A stretch of DNA of 64,000 nucleotides from Desulfovibrio sp. TomC (GTDB lineage Bacteria > Desulfobacterota > Desulfovibrionia > Desulfovibrionales > Desulfovibrionaceae), in contig NZ_JSEH01000020.1 of assembly GCF_000801335.2 (NCBI RefSeq), forward strand, positions 21,776 through 85,775, in the 5' to 3' direction. The translations under genes were made by a program, and so were the position numbers. Of the stretch, positions 1-10,853 are shown piece after piece. Within the stretch, counting starts at the first letter, position 1, and every line of letters starts with the position of its first letter. The notes under the pieces are model-generated. The model saw only the letters and a program-made list of their open reading frames with translations, did not search any database and was not told where the DNA came from.

Positions 1-960
1 AAAAAGGACCGTATCGGCCCGGGCGGCCTCCTCAAGGTACTGGCCGCCTTTGACAAGAATGCCGCGTTTGGCGGCCCGGCCGATGGCGGCCACGGTGGCG
101 GTCGGCGCGGCCATGAGCAGGGCGCAGGGACAGCCGGCCACCAACACGGCCACGGCCCGGTCGGCGTCGCCGCCAAGCAGCCAGGCCAAGGCGGCGCAGG
201 CCAGCACCAGCGGCGTGAAATACGCGGCATAGCGGTCGACCACCCGGGCGGCGCGCGGCTTGCCGGCCTCGGCCGCCACCACCAGCCGCACGACCTTGCC
301 GAAGGTGGAGTCTTCGCCGATCTTGCTGGCCCGGGCCACCACCCGGCCGGTATAGTTGAGCGTCCCGGTCAGGATGGTGTCGCCGGGCGCGCGCTGCCTG
401 GGGAGCGATTCGCCGGTCAGGGCCGATTCATCCACAGCGGTCACGCCCGATTCGATGACGGCGTCAACCGGTATGCGCTCGCCCGGGCGCACCAGCACCC
501 GGTCGCCCACCCGGATGTCCGCCACCGGCACAGTGCGCTCGGCCCCGTCGTCCGTGACCAACACCGCTTCCTGCGGAGCCAGCGAGGCCAGGGCCTCGAT
601 GGAACGCCGCGCCCCGTCACTGACCGCCTCCTCCACCAAGGCTCCAAGCGTCATGATAAAGCTCACGACGGCGGCGGTCAGGACCTCGCCCTGGAGCAGC
701 GAGGCCACGATGGCGATGCTCACCAATTCGTCCACATTGACCCGGCGGGAAAGGACTCCCTTCCCGGCTTCGATGACAATGGGCAGTCCGTTAACAGCCA
801 CCGAGCCAAGCCCGAGCACCAGCGCAAGCCACACCGGCCAGCCAGCCTGGCCGACGACAAACGCCGCCAATGCCAGTCCGCCGCCGGCCAGACAGACGGC
901 AAAATCCTTCATGGAAAACAAACCCCGGTAATCACCGAGGTTGGAGAAACGACCGATCAT
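1..960 (-). CDS. Heavy-metal translocating P-type ATPase (partial, N-terminal 320 residues)
   Basis: This is a membrane pump that would export or import a heavy-metal cation at the cost of ATP. The gene runs off the left edge of the window, so only the N-terminal part is visible. It contains the actuator-domain motif LTGES and the metal-binding membrane motif GCPCALLMA (CPC) typical of P1B ATPases. The sequence stops just before the expected DKTGT phosphorylation site. There is no N-terminal HMA metal-binding domain: the protein starts directly with the first membrane helices. The start is an ATG preceded by GAGGAG. Metal specificity (Cu, Zn/Cd or other) cannot be settled because the later helices lie outside the window. 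Confidence 0.9.
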   Translation of the reverse strand, partial: MIGRFSNLGDYRGLFSMKDFAVCLAGGGLALAAFVVGQAGWPVWLALVLGLGSVAVNGLPIVIEAGKGVLSRRVNVDELVSIAIVASLLQGEVLTAAVVSFIMTLGALVEEAVSDGARRSIEALASLAPQEAVLVTDDGAERTVPVADIRVGDRVLVRPGERIPVDAVIESGVTAVDESALTGESLPRQRAPGDTILTGTLNYTGRVVARASKIGEDSTFGKVVRLVVAAEAGKPRAARVVDRYAAYFTPLVLACAALAWLLGGDADRAVAVLVAGCPCALLMAAPTATVAAIGRAAKRGILVKGGQYLEEAARADTVLF

Positions 961-1034
961 AGAGACTCCTCAGCTTGGTTAAACAGATGAAGGGGCGTTA
1001 CAGCAACTCAACCGAATAAAACGAACAAGGGAGT

Positions 1035-1130
1035 GCCTCCGGCGGCCGGGGATGCAGCCAAAAGACGCCTCCGGCGGCCGGGGGGATGATCCCCCCGGAC
1101 CCCTCAACGGGAGAAATTTTTCAAGGGGTT
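1035..1130 (+). repeat. Intergenic hairpin repeat, double copy
   Basis: The core GCCTCCGGCGGCC occurs at 1035-1047 and again at 1067-1079. The second copy is followed by a CCGGGGGGA/TCCCCCCGG hairpin, then GACCCCTCAA, GGGAGAAATTTTTC and AAGGGG. Related copies occur at 13102-13166, 23035-23105 and, reversed, at 14584-14624. Confidence 0.7.
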
Positions 1131-1320
1131 CTTGGCGCTGACCGATCATCCGGTCGACTGTGGACCGGGACGGCTGAAGCAAGACGCCTCAAGGGAACCT
1201 CCGTCTGCTTCGGCGGCTGAAGGGATGCTCCCCCGCCCCCCTGATTCGCACGAGTTGCGAAAATCCTTAAACCAGTATTTCTTGAGTGTCAAATAATTTG
1301 ATAAACAAAGATATTGCTTG

Positions 1321-1357
1321 AAAAAACAAAAAAGCGGGAGGGCCGAAGCCCTCCCGC
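1321..1357 (-). terminator. Rho-independent terminator of gapA
   Basis: Read on the minus strand, a GCGGGAGGGC/GCCCTCCCGC stem (arms 1334-1343 and 1348-1357) is followed by a TTTTTTGTTTTTT tract. It lies about 30 nt after the gapA stop. Confidence 0.9.
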
Positions 1358-1388
1358 CGTGCAGACGAGGTTGAAAAATCCGGAAGCC

Positions 1389-2405
1389 CTAAAGACCCTT
1401 TTCGGCCATGAAGGCCACCAGATCGGCCACCCGGCAGGAATAGCCCCATTCGTTGTCGTACCAGGCCAGGATCTTGGCCATGTCGCCGCCCTGGACAAAG
1501 GTGTACTCGGCGTCAACGATGGAGGAGCGGGGATCGGCCTTGAAATCCGAGGACACCAGCGGCAGCTCGGAAACGCCCATGATGCCGGCCAGCGGTCCGG
1601 CGGCAGCAGTCTTCAGGGCGGCGCGCAAATCTTCGGTGGTGGTGGATTTCTCCAACTGCACCACGAAATCGACCAGGGAAACGGTGGGTGTCGGGACGCG
1701 CACCGAAAGCCCGGAAAATTTGCCCTTGAGTTCCGGAATGACCAGGGACACGGCCTGAGCCGCGCCGGTGGAAGTGGGGATCATGTTGCAGGCGGCGGCC
1801 CGGGCCCGGCGCAGATCCTTGTGCGGCAGATCGAGAATACGCTGGTCATTGGTATACGCATGGATCGTGGTCATGACCCCCTTGACGATGCCGAACTGCT
1901 CGTGGACCACCTTGGCCACCGGGGCCAGGCAGTTGGTGGTGCAGGAGGCATTGGAGAGGATGTGATGGGCGGCGGGATCGTAGCGATCCTGGTTGACGCC
2001 AAGCACGATGGTAAGATCCTCTTCCTTGGCCGGCGAGGTGATGATGACCTTCTTGGCTCCGGCATCGATGTGGGCCTGGCATTTGGGACCGGTGCGAAAG
2101 ATGCCGGTGGCTTCGATGACGACGTCGATGCCAAGCTCGTTCCAGGGCAGGCCCCGGGGGTCGCGCTCGGCGTAATTGCGGATACGCCAATCGCCGACGA
2201 CCATCACATCGCCTTCGACCGAGGCGGCCACGGGCAGCTTGCCGTAGTTGGTGTCATAGGACAGCAAATGGGCATTGGTGCCCACGTCGAAAAGGTCGTT
2301 TATGGCCACAACGTCCATGGCTTCGACGTGGCGTTCGAGAATGGCTTTGAGTACCTGCCGGCCGATGCGGCCGAACCCGTTGATGGCGATACGTAGTTTT
2401 TGCAT
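1389..2405 (-). CDS. gapA: Glyceraldehyde-3-phosphate dehydrogenase, type I
   Basis: The 338-residue enzyme oxidises glyceraldehyde-3-phosphate to 1,3-bisphosphoglycerate with NAD(P)+ in cytoplasmic glycolysis or gluconeogenesis. Visible are the N-terminal nucleotide-binding motif INGFGRIGR, the catalytic ASCTTN motif with Cys155, and the partner His182. Acidic residues after the second Rossmann strand (NDLFD, 36-40) suggest preference for NAD. Length is normal for the family. The gene lies 10 nt downstream of a GAF-domain gene on the same strand, so the two are probably cotranscribed, and a strong terminator follows it. Confidence 0.97.
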   Translation of the reverse strand: MQKLRIAINGFGRIGRQVLKAILERHVEAMDVVAINDLFDVGTNAHLLSYDTNYGKLPVAASVEGDVMVVGDWRIRNYAERDPRGLPWNELGIDVVIEATGIFRTGPKCQAHIDAGAKKVIITSPAKEEDLTIVLGVNQDRYDPAAHHILSNASCTTNCLAPVAKVVHEQFGIVKGVMTTIHAYTNDQRILDLPHKDLRRARAAACNMIPTSTGAAQAVSLVIPELKGKFSGLSVRVPTPTVSLVDFVVQLEKSTTTEDLRAALKTAAAGPLAGIMGVSELPLVSSDFKADPRSSIVDAEYTFVQGGDMAKILAWYDNEWGYSCRVADLVAFMAEKGL

Positions 2406-2415
2406 GGGCCTGCTC

Positions 2416-2976
2416 CTACTCGTGCATGGTGTATTCGTAGGCGGTCAATAGTTCGTAATCGGTCCGCAGGGCCTGATGCAGCCGGGCGTTTTCAATGGCC
2501 ATGGCGCTTAAGTTGGCAATGGCCGTGGCAAAATGGATTTCGCTGGCTTCAAATTCGCGGATGTTGTCGCAGTACAGGCGCATGACGCCGATGGTGCGGC
2601 CCTCGACGGTCAGCGGCAGGGCCATGACCGAGGTGATGCCTTCCTCGCGGGCGGCATCAGGATACTGGAAGCGAGGATCATTGCCGGCGTCCTTGATCTG
2701 GACGACCTTGCCGGTCAGGGTTTCCTGGTCGATTTTGCTCTTGGACACTTCCACGGTGCCCTTGCGCAGATAGCCTTTGCTTAAGCCGTACGACGTGCCG
2801 GACAGCAGGGTTTTGCCCTGGCGGTCAAGCAGCCGGATGGAGCAGGCCTTGGCCGAGAGCGCCTTGGTCGCCTGTTCGGCAATGGCATGGAGCACGGTGG
2901 CCGGTTCAAGACTCGAATTGATGCACATGGCCACATCATAGAGGCTGCGATAGTAGGCGCATTCCTGTTCGCTCAT
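2416..2976 (-). CDS. GAF-domain protein upstream of gapA
   Basis: A 186-residue soluble protein made almost entirely of one GAF domain (about residues 20-165), a fold that binds small molecules such as nucleotides or senses redox and light. No output domain (kinase, GGDEF, HTH) is present, so it would have to act through a partner. The start was chosen at the ATG preceded by GGAGGGA; a longer frame extends 32 codons upstream but lacks such a site. It lies 10 nt before gapA on the same strand. The ligand cannot be told from the sequence, but the pairing suggests a link with the glycolytic step. Confidence 0.85.
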   Translation of the reverse strand: MSEQECAYYRSLYDVAMCINSSLEPATVLHAIAEQATKALSAKACSIRLLDRQGKTLLSGTSYGLSKGYLRKGTVEVSKSKIDQETLTGKVVQIKDAGNDPRFQYPDAAREEGITSVMALPLTVEGRTIGVMRLYCDNIREFEASEIHFATAIANLSAMAIENARLHQALRTDYELLTAYEYTMHE

Positions 2977-3155
2977 GATTCCCTCCTGCAAGGGTCTGTT
3001 GCACCCGGGCGGTGGACGATCCGCCAGCCGGGAAGATACCCATGCCGGCCTTTTGCGAAGGCCGGATGGCAATTGGGTGGCAGCATACGTATTTCGGATG
3101 AAAAGAAAAGATATTCGTAATACCCGAAAAGCGTCGGGACGAACGGCGCTTCGGC

Positions 3156-4223
3156 TCAGGCCCGGGGAGCTTCAAACTGGGCCACATTGTTGCGGCCGGA
3201 ATGTTTTACCTGATACATGGCCGCGTCGGCAGCGCCGAGAAAGGCCTCGGCATCCATGCCGGGCGTCAGTTCAGCCACGCCGATGGAGACCGTAAACCGG
3301 ATCGGCTCATCGGCCAACCTGCCATCAATACGCGGCAAAAACTCATAATGCTGCACGGCCAGCCGGATGGCGTCGGCATGAAATTGAGCTTGGCTGCCGT
3401 CGATGTCGCACACGAGCACCAGCTCGTCGCCGCCAAAACGGGCGGCAAACCAGCCATGCCGGCCGGCATGGGCGTCGATGATCTTGGCCAGGGTGCGCAG
3501 GACGTCGTCGCCGACCACATGGCCGTAGACGTCGTTGATGGCTGTCTTGAAGTTGTCCACGTCGATCATCATGGCCGAGAGCGGCGCGTCTGTGGCCTTG
3601 GCCCTGGCGATGGAGGCGCGCAGGTGCTCTTCCAGGGAACGGCGGTTGTGCAGGGGGGCCAAAAGCGGATCCACCTGGATGATCCTTTCGAGTTGTTGGG
3701 CCTTGCGCTCCCAGGCTTGGGCCTCTTCCCGGTAGTGGACGAGCATGGAGGTGATCAGTTGGCGCAGGCGCGGGATCATCACCGCCGGGTCCTCGCCGCC
3801 GGCCAGGGTATCCATGGTTTCGCGGCCGAAACGGCCCACGAGCTTGGAGCGTTCCTGCTCCGAGGACAGGGTTTCTTCCAGGAAATCCGTAATGGACCGG
3901 GCCAGGGATTCGGAAGCGGCCTGCTCCGAAGCCAGTTGCTCCCGCATGGCGACCATGGGCAGATGATCGGTCAAAAACAGTTCCACGCCGCGCAGCAGCC
4001 GTTGCAGGTGGGCCTCGGAAGGATCGCGCCGGGCCAGCTCGGAAAAAACATACTCCTGCAGGCTCTTTTTGCGGGAATCATCAAAAATGGTGAATTGTCG
4101 CAGCAGATTGCGGACGAACAATAAGACGGCCAGCCAGGATGCGTCGTTGCCGCAGCCTATCTTTTGCAATTCGCCGCAGATGTTGCGGATTTCGCATGGC
4201 GTCTCCTGACACCCAGTGCCCAT
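3156..4223 (-). CDS. GGDEF-domain protein (probable diguanylate cyclase)
   Basis: This 355-residue cytoplasmic protein has an N-terminal helical region of unknown type (about 1-185) and a C-terminal GGDEF domain (about 190-350) that would make cyclic di-GMP from two GTP. The signature reads RFGGDEL, one residue off GGDEF, so activity is plausible. The usual DxLTGLxNRR entry motif is altered to DPLLAPLHNRR, and there is no RxxD inhibitory site five residues before the signature. No membrane segments are seen. The start ATG follows AAAGGAGA; a longer frame begins seven codons upstream. The gene is divergent from the dksA-like gene. Confidence 0.88.
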   Translation of the reverse strand: MGTGCQETPCEIRNICGELQKIGCGNDASWLAVLLFVRNLLRQFTIFDDSRKKSLQEYVFSELARRDPSEAHLQRLLRGVELFLTDHLPMVAMREQLASEQAASESLARSITDFLEETLSSEQERSKLVGRFGRETMDTLAGGEDPAVMIPRLRQLITSMLVHYREEAQAWERKAQQLERIIQVDPLLAPLHNRRSLEEHLRASIARAKATDAPLSAMMIDVDNFKTAINDVYGHVVGDDVLRTLAKIIDAHAGRHGWFAARFGGDELVLVCDIDGSQAQFHADAIRLAVQHYEFLPRIDGRLADEPIRFTVSIGVAELTPGMDAEAFLGAADAAMYQVKHSGRNNVAQFEAPRA

Positions 4224-4374
4224 AACTGTCTCCTTTGCCGGCACTCGCTCCGTCCTGGCTCCGCGGGCGTCGCCTCTTCCTTGCCTCCCTACCTTGCCGG
4301 CGCGTCAGGGGCAAGCGGCTCTTGGCCGGGACGCCGCCGGGCCTCCCGCTGCCGATGGAAGTCCCTGTGACATT

Positions 4375-4390
4375 TTGGCCTACCGGCCAA
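4375..4390. promoter_or_regulatory. Inverted repeat between GGDEF gene and dksA-like gene
   Basis: TTGGCC and GGCCAA arms of 6 bp are separated by TACC. They lie in the 251-bp divergent intergenic region, about 85 nt before the dksA-like start. This could be an operator, but the base composition makes chance occurrence possible. Confidence 0.25.
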
Positions 4391-4474
4391 TACCCCTTTA
4401 CCTCTCCAAGACTTTGGATTAGTGGAGTCGATTTTCAAGCCGGAGCTGTTGAGCCGGCGGCCGAGGAGGACTTC

Positions 4475-4837
4475 ATGGATCCCAAGGACGTCGATTTTTT
4501 CCGCGAACTTTTAAACGGTATGCTTCAGGATATCCTCAAAAAGGGTGAAGAGACCATTGAGGATATGACTGATACCGTCGAGGTCTACGCCGACCCGGCC
4601 GACCGGGCCACGGCCGAATCCGACCGCGCCTTTACCTTGCGCCTGCGCGATCGGGAACGGCGGTTGATCAAAAAAATCAAGGAAGCCATCGAGCGCATCG
4701 ATGACGGCACGTACGGCGAGTGCGTTGAATGCGGCGAGGACATCAGTGTCGCCCGGCTCAAAGCCCGTCCGGTCACCACGCTTTGCATCAAATGCAAAAG
4801 CCGTCAGGAAGCCGACGAGGACCTTCGGGGGGACTAG
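4475..4837 (+). CDS. DksA/TraR-family transcription regulator
   Basis: A 120-residue protein of the DksA/TraR family, which binds the RNA polymerase secondary channel and modulates initiation, in many bacteria together with ppGpp. An N-terminal coiled-coil region (about 1-80) is followed by a four-cysteine zinc finger: CVECG, a 17-residue spacer, and CIKC. The ATG at 4475 follows GAGGAGG; the open frame extends 80 codons further upstream through sequence with no family similarity. The protein is slightly shorter than E. coli DksA, as is common for delta-proteobacterial homologues. It is monocistronic or weakly linked to the NFACT gene 174 nt downstream. Confidence 0.92.
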   Translation: MDPKDVDFFRELLNGMLQDILKKGEETIEDMTDTVEVYADPADRATAESDRAFTLRLRDRERRLIKKIKEAIERIDDGTYGECVECGEDISVARLKARPVTTLCIKCKSRQEADEDLRGD

Positions 4838-5011
4838 TCGGCCCGCCGTCTGACGCGGTCGCAGCAGCAACGCCGACTCCCAAGCGGGAGCACGGCAATG
4901 CGGCTTCTGCGTCAGGCCGGTCTGTTGCGCCCCGGCGCGCCGCCCCGCGGTGTTCCGACCGGACTCCGCCGGCAGCCCGTTGCGTTGTCCGCCGGAGGGA
5001 GGCGAAAGCCC

Positions 5012-6544
5012 ATGGAGGCCGTTTTTTTTCGTTCGCTGGTTCGTGAGCTGATGGAAGCCCTGCCTGGCGCCCGGGTGGAAAAGGTGTTTCTGCCGGTGCC
5101 CAATGTGGCCACCCTGACCTTCTATCTGCCGGCCGGCCGGGTGATCCCCGGCTGCGAGGCCAAAAAAACCGTCCATCTCCACGTCCGCTACGGCACAGGC
5201 CGGTATTTTCTTTTCCTGTCCGGCCAGAAGACCGCCCAGCCGGAACGTGCGCCATCGGCGGCCATGCGCCTGCGCAAATATCTGCGCGGCCGGCGCGTGC
5301 GGCAGGTGGTGGCCGACTGGCCCCGCCGTCGGCTCGTCCTCGCCTTTACCGGCGAAGGTCCGGCCCTGGCCCTTGATCCCCGCTCCTTCCCGGTCCTTAT
5401 TGATGCCCCTGCCCCGGAGCAGCCGACGCTGCCGGAACCCGCCTGGCCATCCCTTGAGGCCGCCGTCGGCGACCCTGATATCTGGCAGGCCCATCCCCAG
5501 CTTTCCCCGAATCTCCGCCGCCGTCTGATCGCCCTGCCGGCAACGGAACGCTCGACCGTCTACTCCCGGCTGGCTGCAGGCGCGGCCGACGGCTTTTTCC
5601 TGGAGCAAAAAAACGGCGAACCGCTGGCCCTGTGGCCCGTAGACTGGCCCGGCACGCTGCCGCGGACGCACACCGTCAAAGCCTTTGCCACGGCCTTGGA
5701 AGCCGCTGCCGCCTTCGGCCTGCCCCTGGCTTTTGGCGAGGTCTCAGGCCGCCGGGACGCCCCCGAGGTCGCAGCCGGGGTCGCCTCCCGGCGACGGCAG
5801 GCCCGGGCCATGGATCGCCTGGCCGCTGACGAAACCCGGATGCGGGCCTTTATTGCCCGCAAGGTTGACGCCGACGCCATTGCCGCCAACCTCCACACTT
5901 TGAATAAAACCGCTAAAATTCCAGAACTTTCCCTGCCTACACCGGAAGGCGGCCGACAGACGCTGCGGCTTGATCCGGCATTGACCATCCTCGGCAACAT
6001 GCAAAAGCTCTATCATTTGGCGGCTAAAGGCGAACGAGGGTTGGCCGCCATCGCCACCCGCCGTAGGGACTTGCAAGGCGCAAAAAAAGACTTACAAGGT
6101 CGGGAACACCGTCTGCAACACGCCGCCGTCAGTCCGAGTCCGTCAGGCAGCCTCAAGGGTGTCGCCGCGCATGTCTACCGCACCTCAGACGGCTTTTTGG
6201 CCCTGCGAGGCAAAAACGCCAAGGCCAACGACCAGCTCCTGCGCCTTGCCAGCCCCTTTGACCTGTGGTTCCACGCAGCCGACGGCCCGGGAGCGCATGT
6301 GATCCTGCGCCGTGACCATCCCGGCCGCGAAGTGCCGCGCCAAAGCCTTCTGGAGGCGGCAGGACTGGCCGCCCTGGCCAGCTGCGCCGCCGGCTCGGGC
6401 GCGGCCGACGTGTGGATGGCCCGGGTGGGCGATGTCCGGCGCGTCAAGGGCGCGGCTCCGGGGCAGGTGACGGTGTCGCGGATTTTGGAAACGGTGCGGG
6501 CGGCTGTGGACCCGACCCTGGAATCACTGCGGGAACCAACATGA
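5012..6544 (+). CDS. NFACT-family protein (RqcH/Rqc2-like)
   Basis: A 510-residue protein of the NFACT family, formerly called fibronectin-binding protein. Known members (RqcH, Rqc2) bind stalled 50S subunits and add alanine tails to nascent chains for degradation. The NFACT-N domain occupies roughly residues 1-180, a central charged helical region follows, and the C-terminal NFACT-R domain (about 385-500) carries the signatures ALRGKNAKANDQL and DLWFHAADGPGAHV. The start was chosen at an ATG after GGAGGGAGG; the frame is open 38 codons upstream. Function in ribosome quality control is inferred from the family. Confidence 0.88.
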   Translation: MEAVFFRSLVRELMEALPGARVEKVFLPVPNVATLTFYLPAGRVIPGCEAKKTVHLHVRYGTGRYFLFLSGQKTAQPERAPSAAMRLRKYLRGRRVRQVVADWPRRRLVLAFTGEGPALALDPRSFPVLIDAPAPEQPTLPEPAWPSLEAAVGDPDIWQAHPQLSPNLRRRLIALPATERSTVYSRLAAGAADGFFLEQKNGEPLALWPVDWPGTLPRTHTVKAFATALEAAAAFGLPLAFGEVSGRRDAPEVAAGVASRRRQARAMDRLAADETRMRAFIARKVDADAIAANLHTLNKTAKIPELSLPTPEGGRQTLRLDPALTILGNMQKLYHLAAKGERGLAAIATRRRDLQGAKKDLQGREHRLQHAAVSPSPSGSLKGVAAHVYRTSDGFLALRGKNAKANDQLLRLASPFDLWFHAADGPGAHVILRRDHPGREVPRQSLLEAAGLAALASCAAGSGAADVWMARVGDVRRVKGAAPGQVTVSRILETVRAAVDPTLESLREPT

Positions 6545-6638
6545 TCGCACGGTTTTACTTGTTCTTGCGGATGCGTTGTATTATTTGCGTGACCGGAGTG
6601 CGCGCAGGTTTCGGACCGCAAACGGGCGTTGTGACGTT

Positions 6639-7587
<949 letters not shown>

Positions 7588-7613
<26 letters not shown>

Positions 7614-9894
7614 GCGGGCCATGAAAGGCCCCTCCCCGGTCCAGTCGGCAAACGGGTTCACGGTTCCCGACTGGGCGCCGGGTTTTCTGTTTTTCCTGGC
7701 CGTCACCTTCACCTTGTGTTTCGTTGCCCGCCTGGGCCTTGACACCTCGGTGCGCCTTTTCACGGCCGGCGAGATCGCCACCCAGGACGTGGCCGCCGAT
7801 CAGACCATGCAGATCGAGGACATGGAAGCCACGGCCCGTCGCCGCGAGCAGGTGACCGAGTCCCAGCCGCCGGTCTTTGACGTCAGCCCCCTGCCCTATG
7901 AGGCCCTGGCCAAAAACGTCGAGGATATTCTCACTTCGGTCCGCGCAGCCGCTCCGGGCGAGGACCTGGAGAAACTGCGCTGGCAAATCGCTGAAAATCT
8001 CAATACCGAGATCGGCGGCGACATCATCGAGGTCTGGCGGCAGGACGATTTTCGAAATCTCCTGCAAAAAGACGTATTGCCCTGGCTCAAGGAGAACTAC
8101 GAACCGGGCGTTGTCAGCAACTCCTCGGTCTTTATGCCGTACAAAAGCGGCATCCTCCTGCGCGACCTGCCCTCGAAGATGGAAACGTTGCGCGTCGATA
8201 CCCACGACATCAAAGATACCAAACAGATCAAGGACGACCTGGAGCATCTGCTCAAGGTCTCGCTCAACAAGCCCTTCCGTCTGCGAAAAGCCGTTTACAC
8301 CCTGGTCTATCCGCTCATTGCCCCCAGCATGACGCTGAACCAGGACACCACCCAGGTCCGCAAGGCCGAGATCGCCCGGGCCGTGGAACCGCTCTATTAT
8401 ATCATTAAGAAGGGTGAGATCATTGTGCGCCAGGGCGAGCGGGTGGGACCGATCCAGCAACTCAAGCTCCAGGCGCTGTATTCCCACCGCAAGGGTCCCT
8501 ACAACCTTCTGCGGGCCACGGGTCTGTTTGGCATGTGCCTTATGTTCCTGGCCGTGCTGTACGTCTCCCTGGAACGGGCCGGCATCAAGCGGATACGCAG
8601 TACGGACTGGGTGTTTCTCGGGGTGGTGCTGCTCATCTTCGGCATGCTGGCCAAGATGGCCGATGTGGTCACGCTGCCCGGCGGCGGCGGACTGCCGGAG
8701 GCAACGCGCTCGATCTATTTTGCCTTCAGCCTGCCCATGGCCGGCGCGGCCGGCATCCTGGCGCTCTTTTTCTCCAAGCGCCTGTGCATCTTCATAAGCC
8801 TCATCCTGTCCTTTCTGGCCGCCAACATGGTGTACGCCGGCATTGGCGTCTTTTGCTATTATTTTGTCGGTTCGATGATCTACATCTATCTCATCAAGCG
8901 TTCGGAAACCCGCTCCCAGCTCTTCAAATCCGTGCTGCCGCTGCTGGCCGCGCTCTATGTCATGTGGGTTTCGGTCAATCTGATGGACTTAAACGACCCG
9001 TCGGTGGTCGGGGCGGGACTGGCCTTCGTCACCCTGTCCGCCTTCCTGTCGCTTCTGGCCGTGGTCGGCATCGCCCCGATCATGGAGCTTATTTTCGGCT
9101 ACACCTCGCGTTTCCGGCTGATGGAACTTTTAAACCTGGAGCAGCCACTGCTCCAGGAGCTCATGGTCAAGGCGCCGGGCACCTACCACCACTCGCTTAT
9201 TGTCTCCAACATGGTGGAGGCCGGGGCCCGCAACATCGGGGCCAACCCGCTTTTGGCCAAGGTGGCGGCGCTCTACCACGACATCGGCAAGCTCAAAAAC
9301 CCGCACTATTTCATTGAAAACATCTCCTGCAAGGAAAATCGCCACAACAAGCTCGCCCCGTCCATGAGCGCGCTGATCCTCATTTCCCACGTCAAAAAAG
9401 GCATCGAGCTGGCCCGGGAACATCGTCTGGGCGAGGCGCTGACCGATCTCATCGGCCAGCACCACGGCACCACGCTCATTGCCTACTTCTACCACAAGGC
9501 CAAGGAACTGGCCGAGGCCAAGGGCGATGATCCCATCCGCGAGGCTGACTACCGCTACCCCGGTCCCAAGCCCCAGTCCAAGGAGGCGGGACTGATTCTT
9601 CTGGCCGACGCCATCGAGGCCTCCAGCCGCACCCTGGTCGATCCGACGCCGAGCCGCATCAAGGGCCATATCCAAAACATCGTGCGCAAGATCTATACCG
9701 AGGGCGAACTGGACGAGTCGCAGTTGACGCTCAAGGACCTGACGCTTCTGACCGACACCTTCCACCGTATCCTGACCGGCATCTTCCACCAGCGCATCGA
9801 ATACCCCAGCGCCAAGACGACCGAAAAAAACGGCAAGCACCGCGAAGAGCCTGCCTGCGCGTTGGACCCCAAGGCTGCGGAACACGCCGCATGA
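7588..9894 (+). CDS. 7TM-HD domain phosphohydrolase (PgpH/YqfF type)
   Basis: A 768-residue inner-membrane protein with one N-terminal helix, an extracytoplasmic 7TMR-HD-type domain (about 60-300), a seven-helix membrane region (about 310-500) and a cytoplasmic HD domain. The HD motifs are visible as YHHS, YHDIGKLKNPHYF and GQHHG. Homologous PgpH proteins hydrolyse cyclic di-AMP; that substrate is inferred from the family only. The ATG at 7588 lies inside the end of phoH, and the stop overlaps ybeY by 4 nt (ATGA). The phoH - HD protein - ybeY order is widely conserved. Confidence 0.9.
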
Positions 9895-10319
9895 TAGGCC
9901 TTGCCCGGGGCGTGTTCGCCCCTGATCTGCCGGCCTCCCGGCCCGAACTGGCCGCCCTGTGCCAGGCCATCCAGGAGGCCCTGGACCTCACGGGCCGGGA
10001 GTTCGATTTGCATGTGGCCGGCGACGGCGCTATCGAAGCGCTTAACCGGGAGTTTCTGGGCCTGCCCGGTCCCACCAACATCTTAAGCTTCCCGGCCGAA
10101 GACCCGGATCGGCCGGACTATCTGGGCGAAATGGCGCTGAGCCTCGACGCCGTTTCCCGCGAGGCCTTCCTCTACGGCCAGCCGCCGGGCCTGCACATGG
10201 CAAGGCTCCTCGCCCACGGATTTCTCCATCTGGCCGGCCTGGACCATGGGCCACTCATGGAGTCGCTGACCGAAACGGCCGCCGAAGCCGCGGCCGACCG
10301 CCTGGGCCTAGCCGACTGA
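9891..10319 (+). CDS. ybeY: Endoribonuclease YbeY
   Basis: A 142-residue zinc endoribonuclease that matures 16S rRNA ends and takes part in ribosome quality control. The family signature is complete: HGFLHLAGLDH, with zinc ligands His109, His113 and His119. The N-terminal half shows the expected LNREFLGLPGPTNILSFP motif. The start ATG overlaps the upstream stop in ATGA, so translational coupling is likely. Confidence 0.95.
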   Translation: MIGLARGVFAPDLPASRPELAALCQAIQEALDLTGREFDLHVAGDGAIEALNREFLGLPGPTNILSFPAEDPDRPDYLGEMALSLDAVSREAFLYGQPPGLHMARLLAHGFLHLAGLDHGPLMESLTETAAEAAADRLGLAD

Positions 10320-10418
10320 CCAAGGCCCGCCCCCTCTTTTGGCGCTTTGGCGCGGCCGGCCGCCTCCGGCCGGACCGCCAGCCTGGACAGGGGACCGGGA
10401 GTCTTTTACGGTGGCCGG

Positions 10419-10850
10419 ATGGGACACCCGCCACTGGAAATCTTCGCCTTCGAGCAACGCACACCACTTGAACTGCCGCTCTATCTGGCCACGGTCTCGG
10501 CTGGTTTTCCCTCGCCGGCCGAGGACTATATCGACAAGAAGCTCGACTTAAACGAGCACCTCGTGCGCCATCCGGCCGCCACCTTTTTCGTGCGCGTGGA
10601 CGGCGATTCCATGCGCGACGCCAATGTGGCCTCGGGCGACATTCTGGTGGTGGACCGGGCCGTGACGGCCAGGGACGGCCATATCGTCATCGCCGCCCTG
10701 GACGGCGAGCTGACGGTCAAGCGTCTGCGCCGCCAGGACGGCCGGCTCTACCTCGTGCCGGACAATCCCGACTACGCCGCCGTGGAAGTCTCCGCCGAAG
10801 CCTCCTTCGAGGTCTGGGGCGTGGTCACCTACATCATCCACAAGGCCTGA
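10419..10850 (+). CDS. umuD: UmuD-like S24 peptidase, polymerase V subunit
   Basis: A 143-residue member of the LexA/UmuD (S24) family. UmuD is induced by DNA damage, cleaves itself, and joins UmuC to form DNA polymerase V. Visible are the Ala28-Gly29 cleavage site, nucleophile Ser64 in GDSM and Lys101 in LTVKRL. No N-terminal DNA-binding domain is present, which separates it from LexA. It is followed after 3 nt by umuC. The start at 10419 has only a weak ribosome binding site; the frame is open 24 codons upstream. No convincing SOS operator was seen in the 99-nt gap after ybeY. Confidence 0.92.
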   Translation: MGHPPLEIFAFEQRTPLELPLYLATVSAGFPSPAEDYIDKKLDLNEHLVRHPAATFFVRVDGDSMRDANVASGDILVVDRAVTARDGHIVIAALDGELTVKRLRRQDGRLYLVPDNPDYAAVEVSAEASFEVWGVVTYIIHKA

Positions 10851-10853
10851 TCC

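Larger units (their letters stand above)
961..1388. other. Gene-free stretch with intergenic repeat copies
   Basis: No supported gene lies here. The stretch holds two copies of the GCCTCCGGCGGCC repeat core, a degenerate third copy near 1208-1250, and the gapA terminator at the right end. The short open frames are in GC-rich repeat sequence and lack ribosome binding sites. Confidence 0.6.

Noticed and set aside
10320..10418. LexA/SOS operator upstream of umuD
   Set aside because: The short gap has no convincing palindromic LexA-type site; expression may instead depend on an upstream promoter.
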